NCBI GenBank assembly: GCA_009377535.1
Contig: WHTV01000042.1
Location: 1 to 34,486, forward strand
Length of the DNA stretch: 34,486 nt
Direction: 5' to 3'
Source: Kiloniellaceae bacterium
GTDB taxonomy: Bacteria > Pseudomonadota > Alphaproteobacteria > Kiloniellales > Kiloniellaceae
Under the pieces are notes generated by a model, which was not told the origin of the DNA, did no database searches, and worked only from the letters and a program-made list of their open reading frames with translations. Position numbers and translations under genes: made by a program. Shown here piece after piece: positions 14,382 through 23,435 of this stretch. Numbering within the stretch: position 1 is the first letter of the stretch; each line of letters begins with the position of its first letter.

Positions 14382-15812
14382 TCAGCTCCCGAAGGCCTTG
14401 CGTGCGACGATCCGCAGCTCCCCCCAGACGAAGTGCCCGGTCACGGCGATGCCAAGCAGCCAGAGCAGCGCGCAGGCGGAAACCACGACCAGCAGGTCAA
14501 GCGGGCCCATGGCTTCGTGCTGCGTGAAGTGGAAGACCGCCGCCGGAACTGCCGCGAGCACCGCAACGCCCGCTGAGCGCAGATAGCGGCAGGTGAAGCG
14601 CCAGAGCTGGAAATCGATGAAGGAGCGGATCGCCAGGAAGGTGGCGATGATCGTGAAGACTGCCGTCGCGACGCGGGAAATCGCAAAGGCCTCCAATCCC
14701 AGGGACGCCCCGTAGGTCGCGGTGGCCACCGAGAACACCGCCATCGGGACACGAACCAGCAGCACGCGCCGGACCTTGCCGTGAGGCACGAGAACCTGTT
14801 CCGGCTGAGGCAGCGCCGCGAGGATCGCTTGTGCCAGGAGGACCCAAGGAAAGATCTCGCCGGCCGGCCGCCAGTTCTCACCAAAAGCGAAGGTTATGAA
14901 GGGTACGGAAACAAAGCTGAGCGCCAGGAAGACCGGCCAGACAAGCACGGTATTGAGGGCCACCAGCTTTTCTACTGCGGGGCCGATGGAGCGGCCCTGC
15001 CGAATGTCGTGCGACCAGGCGGGCGTGAGGACGCGCGCAATGGGCATGAAGATGCCCCGGCGGAACACGTTGGGCACCTGGGCCGCCCGGTTGAACTGCG
15101 CCAGGCTTGCCGGCCCGGCGAAGCCTCCGAGAATAAAGCGCACCCCTTCGTGGCTCGCCGTGCCGATGAGCGAGGTCAGCGACAGCACGCCACCGAAGCG
15201 GGTGATGTCGCGCCAGTAGGCAAAGGAAGGCCTTATCAGCGCGTATCGCGGGTTGGCCAGCATGACCAGAAGCGTGCCCAGGCTGGAGTTGGCAAGCAGG
15301 CCCCAGGCCAGCGCCATGTAGCCGTAGCCGGCAAAGGCCAGGGCGATGCTCAGCCCCGTGCCCACCACCGCGGAGGCGAGGCCGATGTTGTGCAGCACCC
15401 GGAAGCGCATCTCGCGGGTCAGCAGGGACCTCGCCGGCTCTCCGAAAGGGGCCACGGCAAAGCTGAGCGCGAGCAGGCCCATCACCTCGGCAATGCTGGG
15501 CCGGCCGTAGAGGTCCGCGATGAAGTCCCGGCCCAGGACCAGGACCAGCCCGAGCGACCAGGACATCACCAGCATGACGCCAAAAGCCGACCGGATCTTC
15601 AGGTGGTTGAGGTCCGGCTCGCGGATCAGATAATTGCCGACGCCGAAGCTGCGCAGCGCCGTCAGCACGGCGGTGGCTGCGTAGGCCAGGGCGAAGAGGC
15701 CGATTTCCTCCGGCGTGAGCAGGCGGGCGATGAAGACCGCCGCCACCAGCTGAAGCAGTTGCTGGAGCGTCTGTTCGCTGAAGGTCCAGGCGATCGAGGT
15801 CCGGATCGACAA
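14382..15812 (-). CDS. Wzx-type polysaccharide flippase (MOP superfamily)
   Basis: This 476-residue inner-membrane protein has 12 or more predicted helices. The N-terminus (SIAWTFSEQTLQQLLQLVAA, FIARLLTPEEIGLFALAYA) and the later RFGGVLSLTSLIGTASHEGV and GRPSIAEVMGLLALSF segments are typical of polysaccharide exporters of the Polysacc_synt/RfbX group. It would flip the undecaprenyl-linked repeat to the periplasm. The frame opens only four codons upstream, so TTG 15812 (with AGG about 8 bases before) is the best start. It is transcribed with the glycosyltransferase downstream and probably with the one upstream. Confidence 0.9.
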   Translation of the reverse strand: MSIRTSIAWTFSEQTLQQLLQLVAAVFIARLLTPEEIGLFALAYAATAVLTALRSFGVGNYLIREPDLNHLKIRSAFGVMLVMSWSLGLVLVLGRDFIADLYGRPSIAEVMGLLALSFAVAPFGEPARSLLTREMRFRVLHNIGLASAVVGTGLSIALAFAGYGYMALAWGLLANSSLGTLLVMLANPRYALIRPSFAYWRDITRFGGVLSLTSLIGTASHEGVRFILGGFAGPASLAQFNRAAQVPNVFRRGIFMPIARVLTPAWSHDIRQGRSIGPAVEKLVALNTVLVWPVFLALSFVSVPFITFAFGENWRPAGEIFPWVLLAQAILAALPQPEQVLVPHGKVRRVLLVRVPMAVFSVATATYGASLGLEAFAISRVATAVFTIIATFLAIRSFIDFQLWRFTCRYLRSAGVAVLAAVPAAVFHFTQHEAMGPLDLLVVVSACALLWLLGIAVTGHFVWGELRIVARKAFGS

Positions 15813-15907
15813 GTAAATGCCTATCTACTGGAGTTTCATGGCTAGGCTGGTCAGGCGGCGGGCAAGTCCCTCGCGCGCCCGGAATTCGAAGTCTTGCTCC
15901 CTTCCGG

Positions 15908-16852
15908 TCATCGGCATCCTCGGGCCACCGCGCCCGTCTCCTTGCGCCATTGCTGGGCCCGGCCACAGGTCATGGCCACGCCGATCAGCTCATCGGCTGC
16001 CGCATGGGAATCCCCGGTGATTAAATACCGCAGGGCGCGCAGCACATCGCGCGGGACTGTCCGGAACAGGTAGCGCGGATAGCCGAGAATACGCGCGCCC
16101 CGGGGATCGAACTGCTCCGGATCGCTCAGGGTCATCGACCGTCCGATCCTGAAATATCGCTGGAGCACCGGATAGACGCCGACCTGATGCGGGCGGACGA
16201 CGTGCCGGACGCAGGCCGCCGGCAGATAATGCGCCTTGTGGCCGCGCGACAGGGCCTCTTGCACGAAGGCGCAGTCCTCGCCGCCGCCGGAGGACGCGGT
16301 CCCCACGAAGTTGACGCCGGGCCGCTCCGAGAATCTGACGGACTCGACAACCTTCCGCCTGATCATGAAGTTCGCACCCTTGAAGAAGATCGCCTTCACC
16401 GGTCCTTCCGGCTGGTCGATCGGCGTGCCGCCATACGAACGCCCTTCCTCGGCCAGGCGGCGCAGCCATCGCGGCGGCGTCTTCTGCCAGTAGTGGCGCA
16501 CTTGGCCGGCAAAGAGATCCGCCTGCGGAATCCTTGCGGCGCCTTCGCAAAAAGCGACGAGCCACTGTTCGTCGGGCAGAACGTCGTCGTCGGCGAAGAT
16601 GATCAAGTCGCCCTTGGCGACAGCGATCGCCCTGTTCAGCGCGAAGCTCTTGCCCTTGCGCGGCTCGGAGAGCACCGTCAACGGCAGCGCCTTCCGGTAC
16701 TGCTCGAGGAGGTCCCGCGTGCCGTCGGTGCTCGCGTTGTCGACAGCGATGAACTCCACCCTCTCGTCAGGAAACCGTACTTTCGCGAAGGCCTCCAGAG
16801 TCAGGGGCAGCGTGCCGGTCCCGTTATGCGTGGCCATGATGACGGAGATCAT
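15908..16852 (-). CDS. Family 2 glycosyltransferase
   Basis: This 314-residue protein has an N-terminal GT-A fold (ISVIMATHNGTGTLPLTLEA, VEFIAVDNASTDGTRDLL) and the string EPRKGKSFALNRAIAVAKGD before the DxD-like LIIFADDDVLPDEQWL. A second acceptor-side motif is GGGEDCAFVQEAL (ED), followed by a basic helical tail. It resembles glycosyltransferases of the 'GKSxALN' group in exopolysaccharide clusters. ATG 16852 has GAGG at good spacing. The 95 bp to the flippase gene hold no other gene. The sugar specificity cannot be read. Confidence 0.87.
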   Translation of the reverse strand: MISVIMATHNGTGTLPLTLEAFAKVRFPDERVEFIAVDNASTDGTRDLLEQYRKALPLTVLSEPRKGKSFALNRAIAVAKGDLIIFADDDVLPDEQWLVAFCEGAARIPQADLFAGQVRHYWQKTPPRWLRRLAEEGRSYGGTPIDQPEGPVKAIFFKGANFMIRRKVVESVRFSERPGVNFVGTASSGGGEDCAFVQEALSRGHKAHYLPAACVRHVVRPHQVGVYPVLQRYFRIGRSMTLSDPEQFDPRGARILGYPRYLFRTVPRDVLRALRYLITGDSHAAADELIGVAMTCGRAQQWRKETGAVARGCR

Positions 16853-17003
16853 TTCCAGACCTCGGCTCGATGCAAGAAGACTGCTGCTGCGCGCACTCCT
16901 GCCCCAACTCCCCCCGCAGTTGCTGCGCAGAGTTGCCGGACACTGTACCGATGTGCTGACGAAACCAACCGAGCGGCACTCCTGTTTTACACCCGGCTTT
17001 CCC

Positions 17004-17044
17004 GGGCCGGCTGTGAGATAGAAAGGGCCGGCATGAGGGCCGGC
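17004..17044 (+). repeat. Three copies of GGGCCGGC in an intergenic gap
   Basis: GGGCCGGC occurs at 17004-17011, 17025-17032 and 17037-17044, in the 204-bp gap between two minus-strand glycosyltransferase genes. Because GCCGGC is self-complementary, copies can pair with each other and may form a hairpin after the gene ending at 17057. There is no T-tract, so terminator function is weakly supported. Confidence 0.4.
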
Positions 17045-17056
17045 GGCGACAAGACT

Positions 17057-17986
17057 CTAGGGATCGGCCACCACGCGCTGCGGCTTCAAGGCGCGCGCCA
17101 GGCCGTCGCTCCAACGCGGCGGCACGATGAACTGAGACATCAAGCGCAGGGCGTAGGGCGTTGAAATATAGCGCTCGAGCCAACAGCGCCAGAGCGTCCT
17201 CAGTACGATCCCCGGCGTCTGCCAGACATAGCTTGGCGCCTTGGCGGCAAGCTGCGCGGCGAACTTCCGCCGCGTCGCCCAGGGCAGCGCCTCCCGGGTG
17301 GTCTCCAGCCAGTCGAGCGACAGCAGGAACTTCGGCCGGTGGCTCATGCGGTCGGCCCGGTCCTCGGCATGCCAGCGGCTGAGCGGTGCTGCATGGAAAC
17401 GAAAGCGCGCGCCGGCCTGCTGCAGGCGCAGGCAGAAGTCGACGTCCTGGTGGATGCGCAGACCGTCGGTGAAGCGTACCCGTGCAGCAAGGTCGCGGCG
17501 CATCAGCAGCGAGGAGGTGTGGATCAGGTTGCCGCGCCAGGGGAAAAGATAATCGCCCACGCCCTCGCCTTCGGCCAGCGGCCGCTCCGGCAGAATCAAC
17601 TGCTCGCTGCCGCGGTCAAGCACGACCTGGCTGTAGTAGACGGCATCCCGTGGCCGGCCCTCGGCGAGATAGGCGGTCATCTGCAGGGTCAGCTTATCGG
17701 TGGTCCAAACGTCGTCGGAATCGAGGAAGGCAACCACCTCGCCCACAGCCGCATCGATACCGGCGTTACGCGCCGTGGCGCCGCCGCCGTTGCGCTCCAG
17801 CTGCACCCAGCGGACGATCTCCCGCGCGGACGGCTGCAGGTCGAGCCGTACCGGGCGGGTCGAGGCATCATCGACCACGATCACTTCCAGCTTGGCGTAG
17901 TCCTGGGCGAGCACGCTGTCGACGGCGCGCTGCAGTTCGGCCTCGCGGTTGAAGGTCGGAATGACGACGCTGACCAGCGGCTTCAC
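17057..17986 (-). CDS. Family 2 glycosyltransferase
   Basis: This 309-residue GT-A enzyme has VSVVIPTFNREAELQRAVDS, VLAQDYAKLEVIVVDDAST, GGGATARNAGIDAA and the DxD EVVAFLDSDDVWTTDKL. The acceptor-side motif is HQDVDFCLRLQQAGARF, followed by a C-terminal helical domain. Its GTG start (17984-17986) overlaps the TGA of the upstream GT8 gene in a GTGA junction, so it is translated with it. It is the last gene of the tightly packed run beginning with the co-polymerase gene. Confidence 0.88.
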   Translation of the reverse strand: MKPLVSVVIPTFNREAELQRAVDSVLAQDYAKLEVIVVDDASTRPVRLDLQPSAREIVRWVQLERNGGGATARNAGIDAAVGEVVAFLDSDDVWTTDKLTLQMTAYLAEGRPRDAVYYSQVVLDRGSEQLILPERPLAEGEGVGDYLFPWRGNLIHTSSLLMRRDLAARVRFTDGLRIHQDVDFCLRLQQAGARFRFHAAPLSRWHAEDRADRMSHRPKFLLSLDWLETTREALPWATRRKFAAQLAAKAPSYVWQTPGIVLRTLWRCWLERYISTPYALRLMSQFIVPPRWSDGLARALKPQRVVADP

Positions 17987-18951
17987 GCTCTCATCCCCAA
18001 GCTCATGGACTTCAGCTGCCGGAACAGCCGGCGCGTCGGATAGTAGGCATCCGGCAGCATGTCGCGGAAGGCGGCCTGCGGCGTCGTCACCGCCCGCCTG
18101 AACAGGCTGCGCAAGCAGACGTCCCTTGGTGCGAAAGTTCGATACGGTGTCTTCTCAAGATATTGATAATAAGTACTTTTATAGGGGTGCGTGTTGCTGA
18201 AATGCCAAGGCTTCGACGGCGAGGTGTAGTGCACGATCGCCGGGTCCGCCAGCAGCCGGCGGAACTCTGGATAGCTGAGCGAGAGGCCATCCGGCTCGCT
18301 CCACAGCATGGAGGTCTGGAAATTCCACGTCGGCGCCAGTTCCAGGAACTCGCCACAGAAGACGGCGTTGAGGGCATCCTGGTCGTGCGCCCAGAGATGG
18401 TCGTGATGCGCCTCGATGAAACGGATGAGCCGCGCCGTGCCGTCGGCTTCGCGCCAGCGCTTCAGGTTCATCAGCAGCACGCCGGCATTGAAGTAGTCGG
18501 CGCCCGCCGGCATCGCCAGGTCGTCATGGCGCACGAAGAAGAGGTTGCGCGCCGCCCCCAGCATCCTGTCGCCGAGATCGAGCTTCCACAGCGCGGCGAT
18601 GTCGTGACGCACCACGATGTCGCAGTCGAGGTAGAGCACCTTCTCCTCGCTCTCCGGCAGGATCTCCGGGATGAAGATGCGCAGGTAGGAGGCGTGCGAA
18701 ATGTGACCGTCGGTGCGGAAGTGGCTGTAGCGGCCGATGTCGAAAGGTTGGAACCGCAGCATCACGTTGCCGAAGCGCGCGGCCAGGCCGATGATCCGGT
18801 CGCGGTCGTCCTGCCCCATGTCCAGCGTCACCACCAGGATGTCGAAGCGGTTTTCCGGGTTGTTCTCCAGCAAGGAAACCAGGGTCACCGCCAGGTGCTG
18901 GCTGTAGCTGCCGTCGACCCCGAAGATGAGCTTGATGGGCTGTCCGGTCAT
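17983..18951 (-). CDS. Family 8 glycosyltransferase
   Basis: This 322-residue enzyme of the LgtC/glycogenin type is a retaining transferase using a UDP-sugar, often UDP-galactose. The N-terminus KLIFGVDGSYSQHLAVTLVS binds the nucleotide; KVLYLDCDIVVRHDI holds the DxD metal site; YFNAGVLLMNLKRWRE and the HYTSPSKPWHF motif are family hallmarks. It is the only GT8 in the locus and fits galactose supplied through GalE. ATG 18951 overlaps the TGA of the upstream gene (ATGA), and its own stop overlaps the next start (GTGA). Longer upstream reading of the frame has no matching protein sequence and is not used. Confidence 0.9.
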   Translation of the reverse strand: MTGQPIKLIFGVDGSYSQHLAVTLVSLLENNPENRFDILVVTLDMGQDDRDRIIGLAARFGNVMLRFQPFDIGRYSHFRTDGHISHASYLRIFIPEILPESEEKVLYLDCDIVVRHDIAALWKLDLGDRMLGAARNLFFVRHDDLAMPAGADYFNAGVLLMNLKRWREADGTARLIRFIEAHHDHLWAHDQDALNAVFCGEFLELAPTWNFQTSMLWSEPDGLSLSYPEFRRLLADPAIVHYTSPSKPWHFSNTHPYKSTYYQYLEKTPYRTFAPRDVCLRSLFRRAVTTPQAAFRDMLPDAYYPTRRLFRQLKSMSLGMRA

Positions 18952-20054
18952 GCCGATGCCAGTGCCCCCTCGCGTTGCGTCGCCGGCGGCGGAATGTCGC
19001 GCAGGCTCTCGGCCAGAATGGCCTCCAAGGCCGCGATCTGGCGGGCCGGGTCGATCTCCGCGCGCTTGGCATAGGCCAGTGCCGCTTCGGAGGCTGCCTG
19101 ATAGACCGCCGCATCGCCCCAATATTCCCGCAGCGCCGCTGCCCAGGTGCTTGCCGGCGCGTCATGGGGCAGCACGCGCCCGCCGGGGCCGACGGCTTCC
19201 GGCAGGCCGCCGCGGTCGCTTGCTAGCACCGGGACGCCGCTGAACTGCGCCTCCGTCGCCACGCGCCCCCAGGCCTCCTCCCACTGGCTCGGCACCAGCA
19301 GGGTATGGGTCGCCCGATAGACCTCGCGCATGTCGTGGGTGCGCGCCTGCAGACGCAGGTTCGGATGGGCGGCGACCCGTTCTTCCAGCTCGGCCTGCTC
19401 TTCGGCATTCATCGGCCAGCCCTCGACAAAGCAGAACGGAATTTCGGGACAGAGCGCGACGATTTCGAAGGCCAGATCGACACCCTTCACCGGGTGCGGA
19501 TTGACAAAAGTCACCTCCTTCGGGGCCCGTGACGTGACGTAGCGCTCGGCCCGGAACAGCGGCCGGAGAACCTGCGCCTCAACGCCGTAGGCGGCGCGGA
19601 ACTTGTCGGCGACGAAGCGGGAGTTGGCGATGTAGCGCAGCCCCGGCAGCTCCGCCGGGTCGCCGCCCAACTCATGGAACTCGACGTCGCGCAGGTAGAC
19701 CACCGTCGGGACGCCCGCCGCCCACAGCGCAGCCGCCATGCCCAGCGGCTCGCCCGCCTGTACCAGGGCGACGTCGGGACGCTCGCGCGCCAGGGCCGTG
19801 GCAACATGGCGGGCCGGATACCAGGCGCGCTGTACGCGGTATCCTGGCAGCCTGTCGGCCACCAGGGGACGACGGCCGAGCTTCATCAGCACCCGGTTAC
19901 GCAGCGCCAGCCAGCCGTTGCCCTGCAGATGGGCCAGCACGGCGCAGTGATGCCCCCGCTCCTGCAGGGCCAGGATCAGCTCGTGGCTGCTGGTTTCCGA
20001 GCCCCCGACACGTTGCGGCAGGTAGCCGTGGCCGGTGGCGAAGAGGATCTTCAT
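18948..20054 (-). CDS. Family 4 glycosyltransferase (GT-B fold)
   Basis: This 368-residue GT-B enzyme has the N-terminal glycine-rich loop MKILFATGHGYLPQRVGGSE (acceptor side) and the C-terminal donor-binding motif PSQWEEAWGRVATEAQFSG followed by VPVLASDRGGLPEAVG, where the second glutamate of EX7E-like family members lies. VKGVDLAFEIVALCP and LRLQARTHDMREVY complete the Rossmann domain. ATG 20054 follows GGGCGGGG and lies 10 bp after the stop of the preceding GT2. It is coupled to the GT8 gene by an ATGA overlap. Confidence 0.88.
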   Translation of the reverse strand: MKILFATGHGYLPQRVGGSETSSHELILALQERGHHCAVLAHLQGNGWLALRNRVLMKLGRRPLVADRLPGYRVQRAWYPARHVATALARERPDVALVQAGEPLGMAAALWAAGVPTVVYLRDVEFHELGGDPAELPGLRYIANSRFVADKFRAAYGVEAQVLRPLFRAERYVTSRAPKEVTFVNPHPVKGVDLAFEIVALCPEIPFCFVEGWPMNAEEQAELEERVAAHPNLRLQARTHDMREVYRATHTLLVPSQWEEAWGRVATEAQFSGVPVLASDRGGLPEAVGPGGRVLPHDAPASTWAAALREYWGDAAVYQAASEAALAYAKRAEIDPARQIAALEAILAESLRDIPPPATQREGALASA

Positions 20055-20064
20055 CGGCCCCGCC

Positions 20065-21021
20065 CTAGACAAACCGCTGGCCTCCCGGCAACCGCTTGCG
20101 CAGGCTCTGCAACCCGTAGAACGCCAGGAAGGGCGTGAGATAGGGACGGCGCGCGAAGATGGAACCGGCCGCCAGCACCTCCCCGCCCTTCACCGCCGCC
20201 ACGAAGCGCAGCAGGTTGACGTTCAGCAGGACCGCCCACTGGCGCCGGCGCAAGGCATTGCCGAGCTGGGCATCGGCACGGACCGCGGCCTGCCCCAGAA
20301 GCGATCGGTTGGCGGCGGCCAGGCGCAGCAAGTCGTGCTGGGACAGCCGGCGCGACAAGGACCCTGGCGTCTGCCGGTAGTCGTAGCCGGATGTGGGTTC
20401 GGCGACGAAGCGGGCCCCGGCGAGCAGGCAGTCGAGCAGAAAATGGAAGTCCTCTGCAACCCGCAGCCGTTCGTTCTGACGCAGGCCATGGCGAAGGATG
20501 AACGTGCGGCGGAACAGCGGCTTCAGGTAGCCGAGCTTGAAGCCGGCGGCGAAGAAATGGTTGCGGCGCACAAAGGTGGTCGCCGTGAGCTCGGTGCTGA
20601 AGAGGGGATCGTCCCGCCGCAGCGCCGTGCCCAGCACCCTGCCCTCGGCACTGACCAGACGCAGGTTGTCGGCCACCACGTCGGCCTGCCTCGCTTCGCC
20701 GAGCGCCACCAGGCGCGCCAGGCGCCCAGGCGCGCAGTGGTCGTCGGCGTCGAGCAGCGCCAGCCACTCGCCGCGCGCCTCGACCATGGCCAGGTTGCGG
20801 GCCGCCGCCGCGCCTCGATTGCCCGCGGCGCGCACCAGCCGTATGCGCCCATCCCGCGTCGCGAGATCCGCAGCGACCGCGGCGGTGCCGTCGGTGGAGC
20901 CGTCGTCGACCACGATCACCTCGATCTCCCGCAGGCTCTGATTGAGCACGGAGCGCAGTGCTGCGGGCAGGCGGGCGGCAGCATTGTACGCCGGCAGAAT
21001 CACCGAGACCTTTGGCGGCAT
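20065..21021 (-). CDS. Family 2 glycosyltransferase, ExoO-like (copy 2)
   Basis: This 318-residue GT-A enzyme has KVSVILPAYNAAARLPAALR, EVIVVDDGSTDGTAAVAADL, GAAAARNLAMVEARGEW and LALLDADDHCAPGRLARLV. The stretch QADVVADNLRLVSAEGRV, the later KLGYLKPLFRRTF and RVAEDFHFLLDCLLAGARF match the ExoO-like copy at 13397-14374 motif by motif. ATG 21021 has AAGGAG upstream and lies 14 bp after the co-polymerase stop. It would add a hexose during repeat-unit assembly. Confidence 0.88.
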   Translation of the reverse strand: MPPKVSVILPAYNAAARLPAALRSVLNQSLREIEVIVVDDGSTDGTAAVAADLATRDGRIRLVRAAGNRGAAAARNLAMVEARGEWLALLDADDHCAPGRLARLVALGEARQADVVADNLRLVSAEGRVLGTALRRDDPLFSTELTATTFVRRNHFFAAGFKLGYLKPLFRRTFILRHGLRQNERLRVAEDFHFLLDCLLAGARFVAEPTSGYDYRQTPGSLSRRLSQHDLLRLAAANRSLLGQAAVRADAQLGNALRRRQWAVLLNVNLLRFVAAVKGGEVLAAGSIFARRPYLTPFLAFYGLQSLRKRLPGGQRFV

Positions 21022-21035
21022 CGCGGAAAGCTCCT

Positions 21036-23291
21036 TCAATAGTACTTGCGGAAGCTGCGATCGGCATAGCCCACCAAGTAGGGATTGGACTTTGCGCTGC
21101 GGGTCAGCTTGGCCTGAGTCATGACCACGCCGGCGAGCTGCGCGCGGTTGCGCCGCAGGCGCTGCAGGGTCGCCGCCGCGAAGTGGCGGGGCGTACGCAT
21201 CCAGCGCACGACCATGACGGTCTGGTCGGCCATCTCCGCCAGGGTCGCAGCGTCGGAGACCGCCAACACCGGCGGCGTGTCAAGGCAGACCAGGTCGTAC
21301 TGCGTCGCCGCCGCCTCCAGGAACTTGGCGAGCTTGGGCGAGCGCAGCACCGCCAGGGGGTCGCTCGCCGCCTTGCCCGGCGTCAGCATCGACAGCGAGG
21401 AGTCGTCCGCCACCCGCACCGCCTGCTCGAGGGGGCAACTGCCCAGTATGTAGTCCGACAGGCCGAGGCGCGGCTCCGCCTCGGAGGCGCGCAGGTCGCA
21501 GTCGATGAGCAACACGTTGAGGCCGCCGCGTGCCAGCGAGGTGCAGAGGCTGCGCGAGAAGATCGACTTGCCCTCGTTGGGCATCGAGGAGGTCACCAGC
21601 AGGATGTTGCCGAGGCTGTGCTTGCGGCGGTCGACCCTCAGTGCGGCATAGACGCCCTTGTGCGCCTCGGCGAAGGCCGAATTCGGCTCCTCCGCCAGAA
21701 AGCGATCGAGCCCCACGCCGACGACGTTGCCGGCCGCCACCTTGGGTATGACGGCCAGCACCGGCAGGCCGATGGCACGCTCGAGTTCCTCGGCGTCGCG
21801 GAAGCCGCGCACCGAGAGCTCCAGCAGCAGGACGATGAGGCCGCCGATGCCACAGCCGAGCACCACGGCAATGGCGTAATTCAGGCTGGTCTTCGGAAAG
21901 GAGGGTCCTGTCGGAATGCTGGCCAGCGAAAGAACGCGCGCCTGCGACTGCTCGTAGTCGAGCTGCGCAGTCTCCTTGTAGCGGCCGAGGAAGGCCTCGA
22001 AAACTTCCTTTGTGGCATCGGCCTCCCTCTGCAGGGCACGCAGCTTGATCTGCGCGGCATTCAAATCATCGGAATTGACCTGCAGATTGCCGACCGAGTG
22101 TTCGATCGAGCCCAGCCGTTGCTCGGCGATCTGCTTCTCGCTTTGCAGATTGGACAGAAGGCGCTCGGCTTCCTCCGCCATCTGCTGGCGCCGCTTGCTG
22201 AGCTCGGAGCGCAGTGTGACGACCTTGGGATGCTTCGGCCCGAGCGTGCTGAGCAGTTCGGACTCCACCTGGCGCAAGCGCATCTCCTCCAACCGCAGCG
22301 AATCGATCACCGGGGACTGGACGCCATCGAAGGCGGCCGTGCCGCCGCGTGCGTTCATCGCCGCCGTGACGCGCATCAGGCGCTCGTTGACCGTGTCCAA
22401 CTCGAGCTGCGCATCGATCCGCTTGCGGTTCAAGGAGAAGATCTGTTCGGCCAGCAGAGTGCCGTCGTCCTCCGAGACGATCGGCGTCGTCGCACGGAAC
22501 TCCTCCACGGCGCGTTCGGCGGCCTCTACCTCGCCGCGCAGCTGTTCCATGCGGCCGCCGAGGAAGGTGTTGGCGCCAGCCGTCGTCTCGCTCTTCAGGC
22601 GCACCTGGTCGTCGATGTACTCCTGGGCGATCGCATTCGTGACCTGCTGAGAGAGTTGCGGATCGGTCGTCGTATAGGACACCGTGATGACCCGCGACGA
22701 GCCCTGGATCTCGACGTTGAGCTTTTCCAGGAACCGGCCGATCACCCGCGTTTCGCCGCGATCCCGCTGCAGCTCGTCCGGCGGCACATCCCAAGCTCCG
22801 GGCGCCTCCGCCAGCTCGATCCCGCGCCGGTCAGCCGGATCGTCCCGCAGCCAGGCGATCACCGGTTTGAAGACGCCCTTCACCGCCGACTTGACCTGGT
22901 CGGACACGCCGTCCCGCCGCGGCTCAAGCGCGGGATTGAACTCCGCCAGGGCGGTCAGACCCAGGGAGTCGACGACGCGCCGGGCCATCGTCGGCGATTT
23001 GAGGACCTGCACCTCGCTTTGCATCGTCTCCATGCTCACCGGCATGTTGCTCATGACGGAATCGAACTCGAGGAGCTTCTGCCGGTTCGGCTCCACGATG
23101 ATCGAGGCGGTCGCCGTGTAGCGCGGGGTTATCACGCCATTGGCGATGATCGCGCCGCTCAGGGCGATCACAATGCAGGTCAGGATGATCGCCTTGCGCC
23201 GCCAGACGACACCCAACACCTGCATGATGGACAGGCTCATGAGCCCCGCCGGAAGGCGGCTGTCGGCGTTCAGTTGTCGCGGCATGGTCAT
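21036..23291 (-). CDS. Polysaccharide co-polymerase with BY-kinase domain (Wzc/ExoP type)
   Basis: This inner-membrane protein of about 751 residues controls polymer length and export. A Wzz domain follows the first helix (AIILTCIVIALSGAIIANGV); a long periplasmic coiled coil covers about 250-430; a second helix (YAIAVVLGCGIGGLIVLLL) leads to a cytoplasmic ATPase. Its P-loop is SSMPNEGKSIFSRSL (about residue 570), Walker A' is NVLLIDCDLRASEAE and Walker B is DLVCLDTPPVLAVSDAA. The tail SNPYLVGYADRSFRKYY has four tyrosines in 17 residues, the usual autophosphorylation cluster. No Wzb-type phosphatase gene is in the window. ATG 23291 has GGAGG about 12 bases upstream; TTG 23294 is possible. Confidence 0.92.
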   Translation of the reverse strand: MTMPRQLNADSRLPAGLMSLSIMQVLGVVWRRKAIILTCIVIALSGAIIANGVITPRYTATASIIVEPNRQKLLEFDSVMSNMPVSMETMQSEVQVLKSPTMARRVVDSLGLTALAEFNPALEPRRDGVSDQVKSAVKGVFKPVIAWLRDDPADRRGIELAEAPGAWDVPPDELQRDRGETRVIGRFLEKLNVEIQGSSRVITVSYTTTDPQLSQQVTNAIAQEYIDDQVRLKSETTAGANTFLGGRMEQLRGEVEAAERAVEEFRATTPIVSEDDGTLLAEQIFSLNRKRIDAQLELDTVNERLMRVTAAMNARGGTAAFDGVQSPVIDSLRLEEMRLRQVESELLSTLGPKHPKVVTLRSELSKRRQQMAEEAERLLSNLQSEKQIAEQRLGSIEHSVGNLQVNSDDLNAAQIKLRALQREADATKEVFEAFLGRYKETAQLDYEQSQARVLSLASIPTGPSFPKTSLNYAIAVVLGCGIGGLIVLLLELSVRGFRDAEELERAIGLPVLAVIPKVAAGNVVGVGLDRFLAEEPNSAFAEAHKGVYAALRVDRRKHSLGNILLVTSSMPNEGKSIFSRSLCTSLARGGLNVLLIDCDLRASEAEPRLGLSDYILGSCPLEQAVRVADDSSLSMLTPGKAASDPLAVLRSPKLAKFLEAAATQYDLVCLDTPPVLAVSDAATLAEMADQTVMVVRWMRTPRHFAAATLQRLRRNRAQLAGVVMTQAKLTRSAKSNPYLVGYADRSFRKYY

Positions 23292-23435
23292 CAACCTGAA
23301 TTTCCTCCGTTGCGGATCGTCAGGAGCCTATCAAAGACGCTGACGGCTTGCTCCGGCGCGGGCCGCATGGCCGAGAAAAGACACAAGCGCCCGAGGCAAT
23401 CGAAGCAGGCCGGTATCTGTGCTCAAGCGTCAGGT

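Noticed and set aside
17004-17044. CRISPR-like short repeats
   Set aside because: Only three 8-bp copies with unequal gaps of 13 and 4 bases; far too short and irregular.
17983-19122. Longer GT8 protein starting at 19122
   Set aside because: The extra 57 residues are Gly/Arg-rich and lie inside the preceding gene; the ATG at 18951 overlaps the upstream stop and starts the GT8 fold properly.
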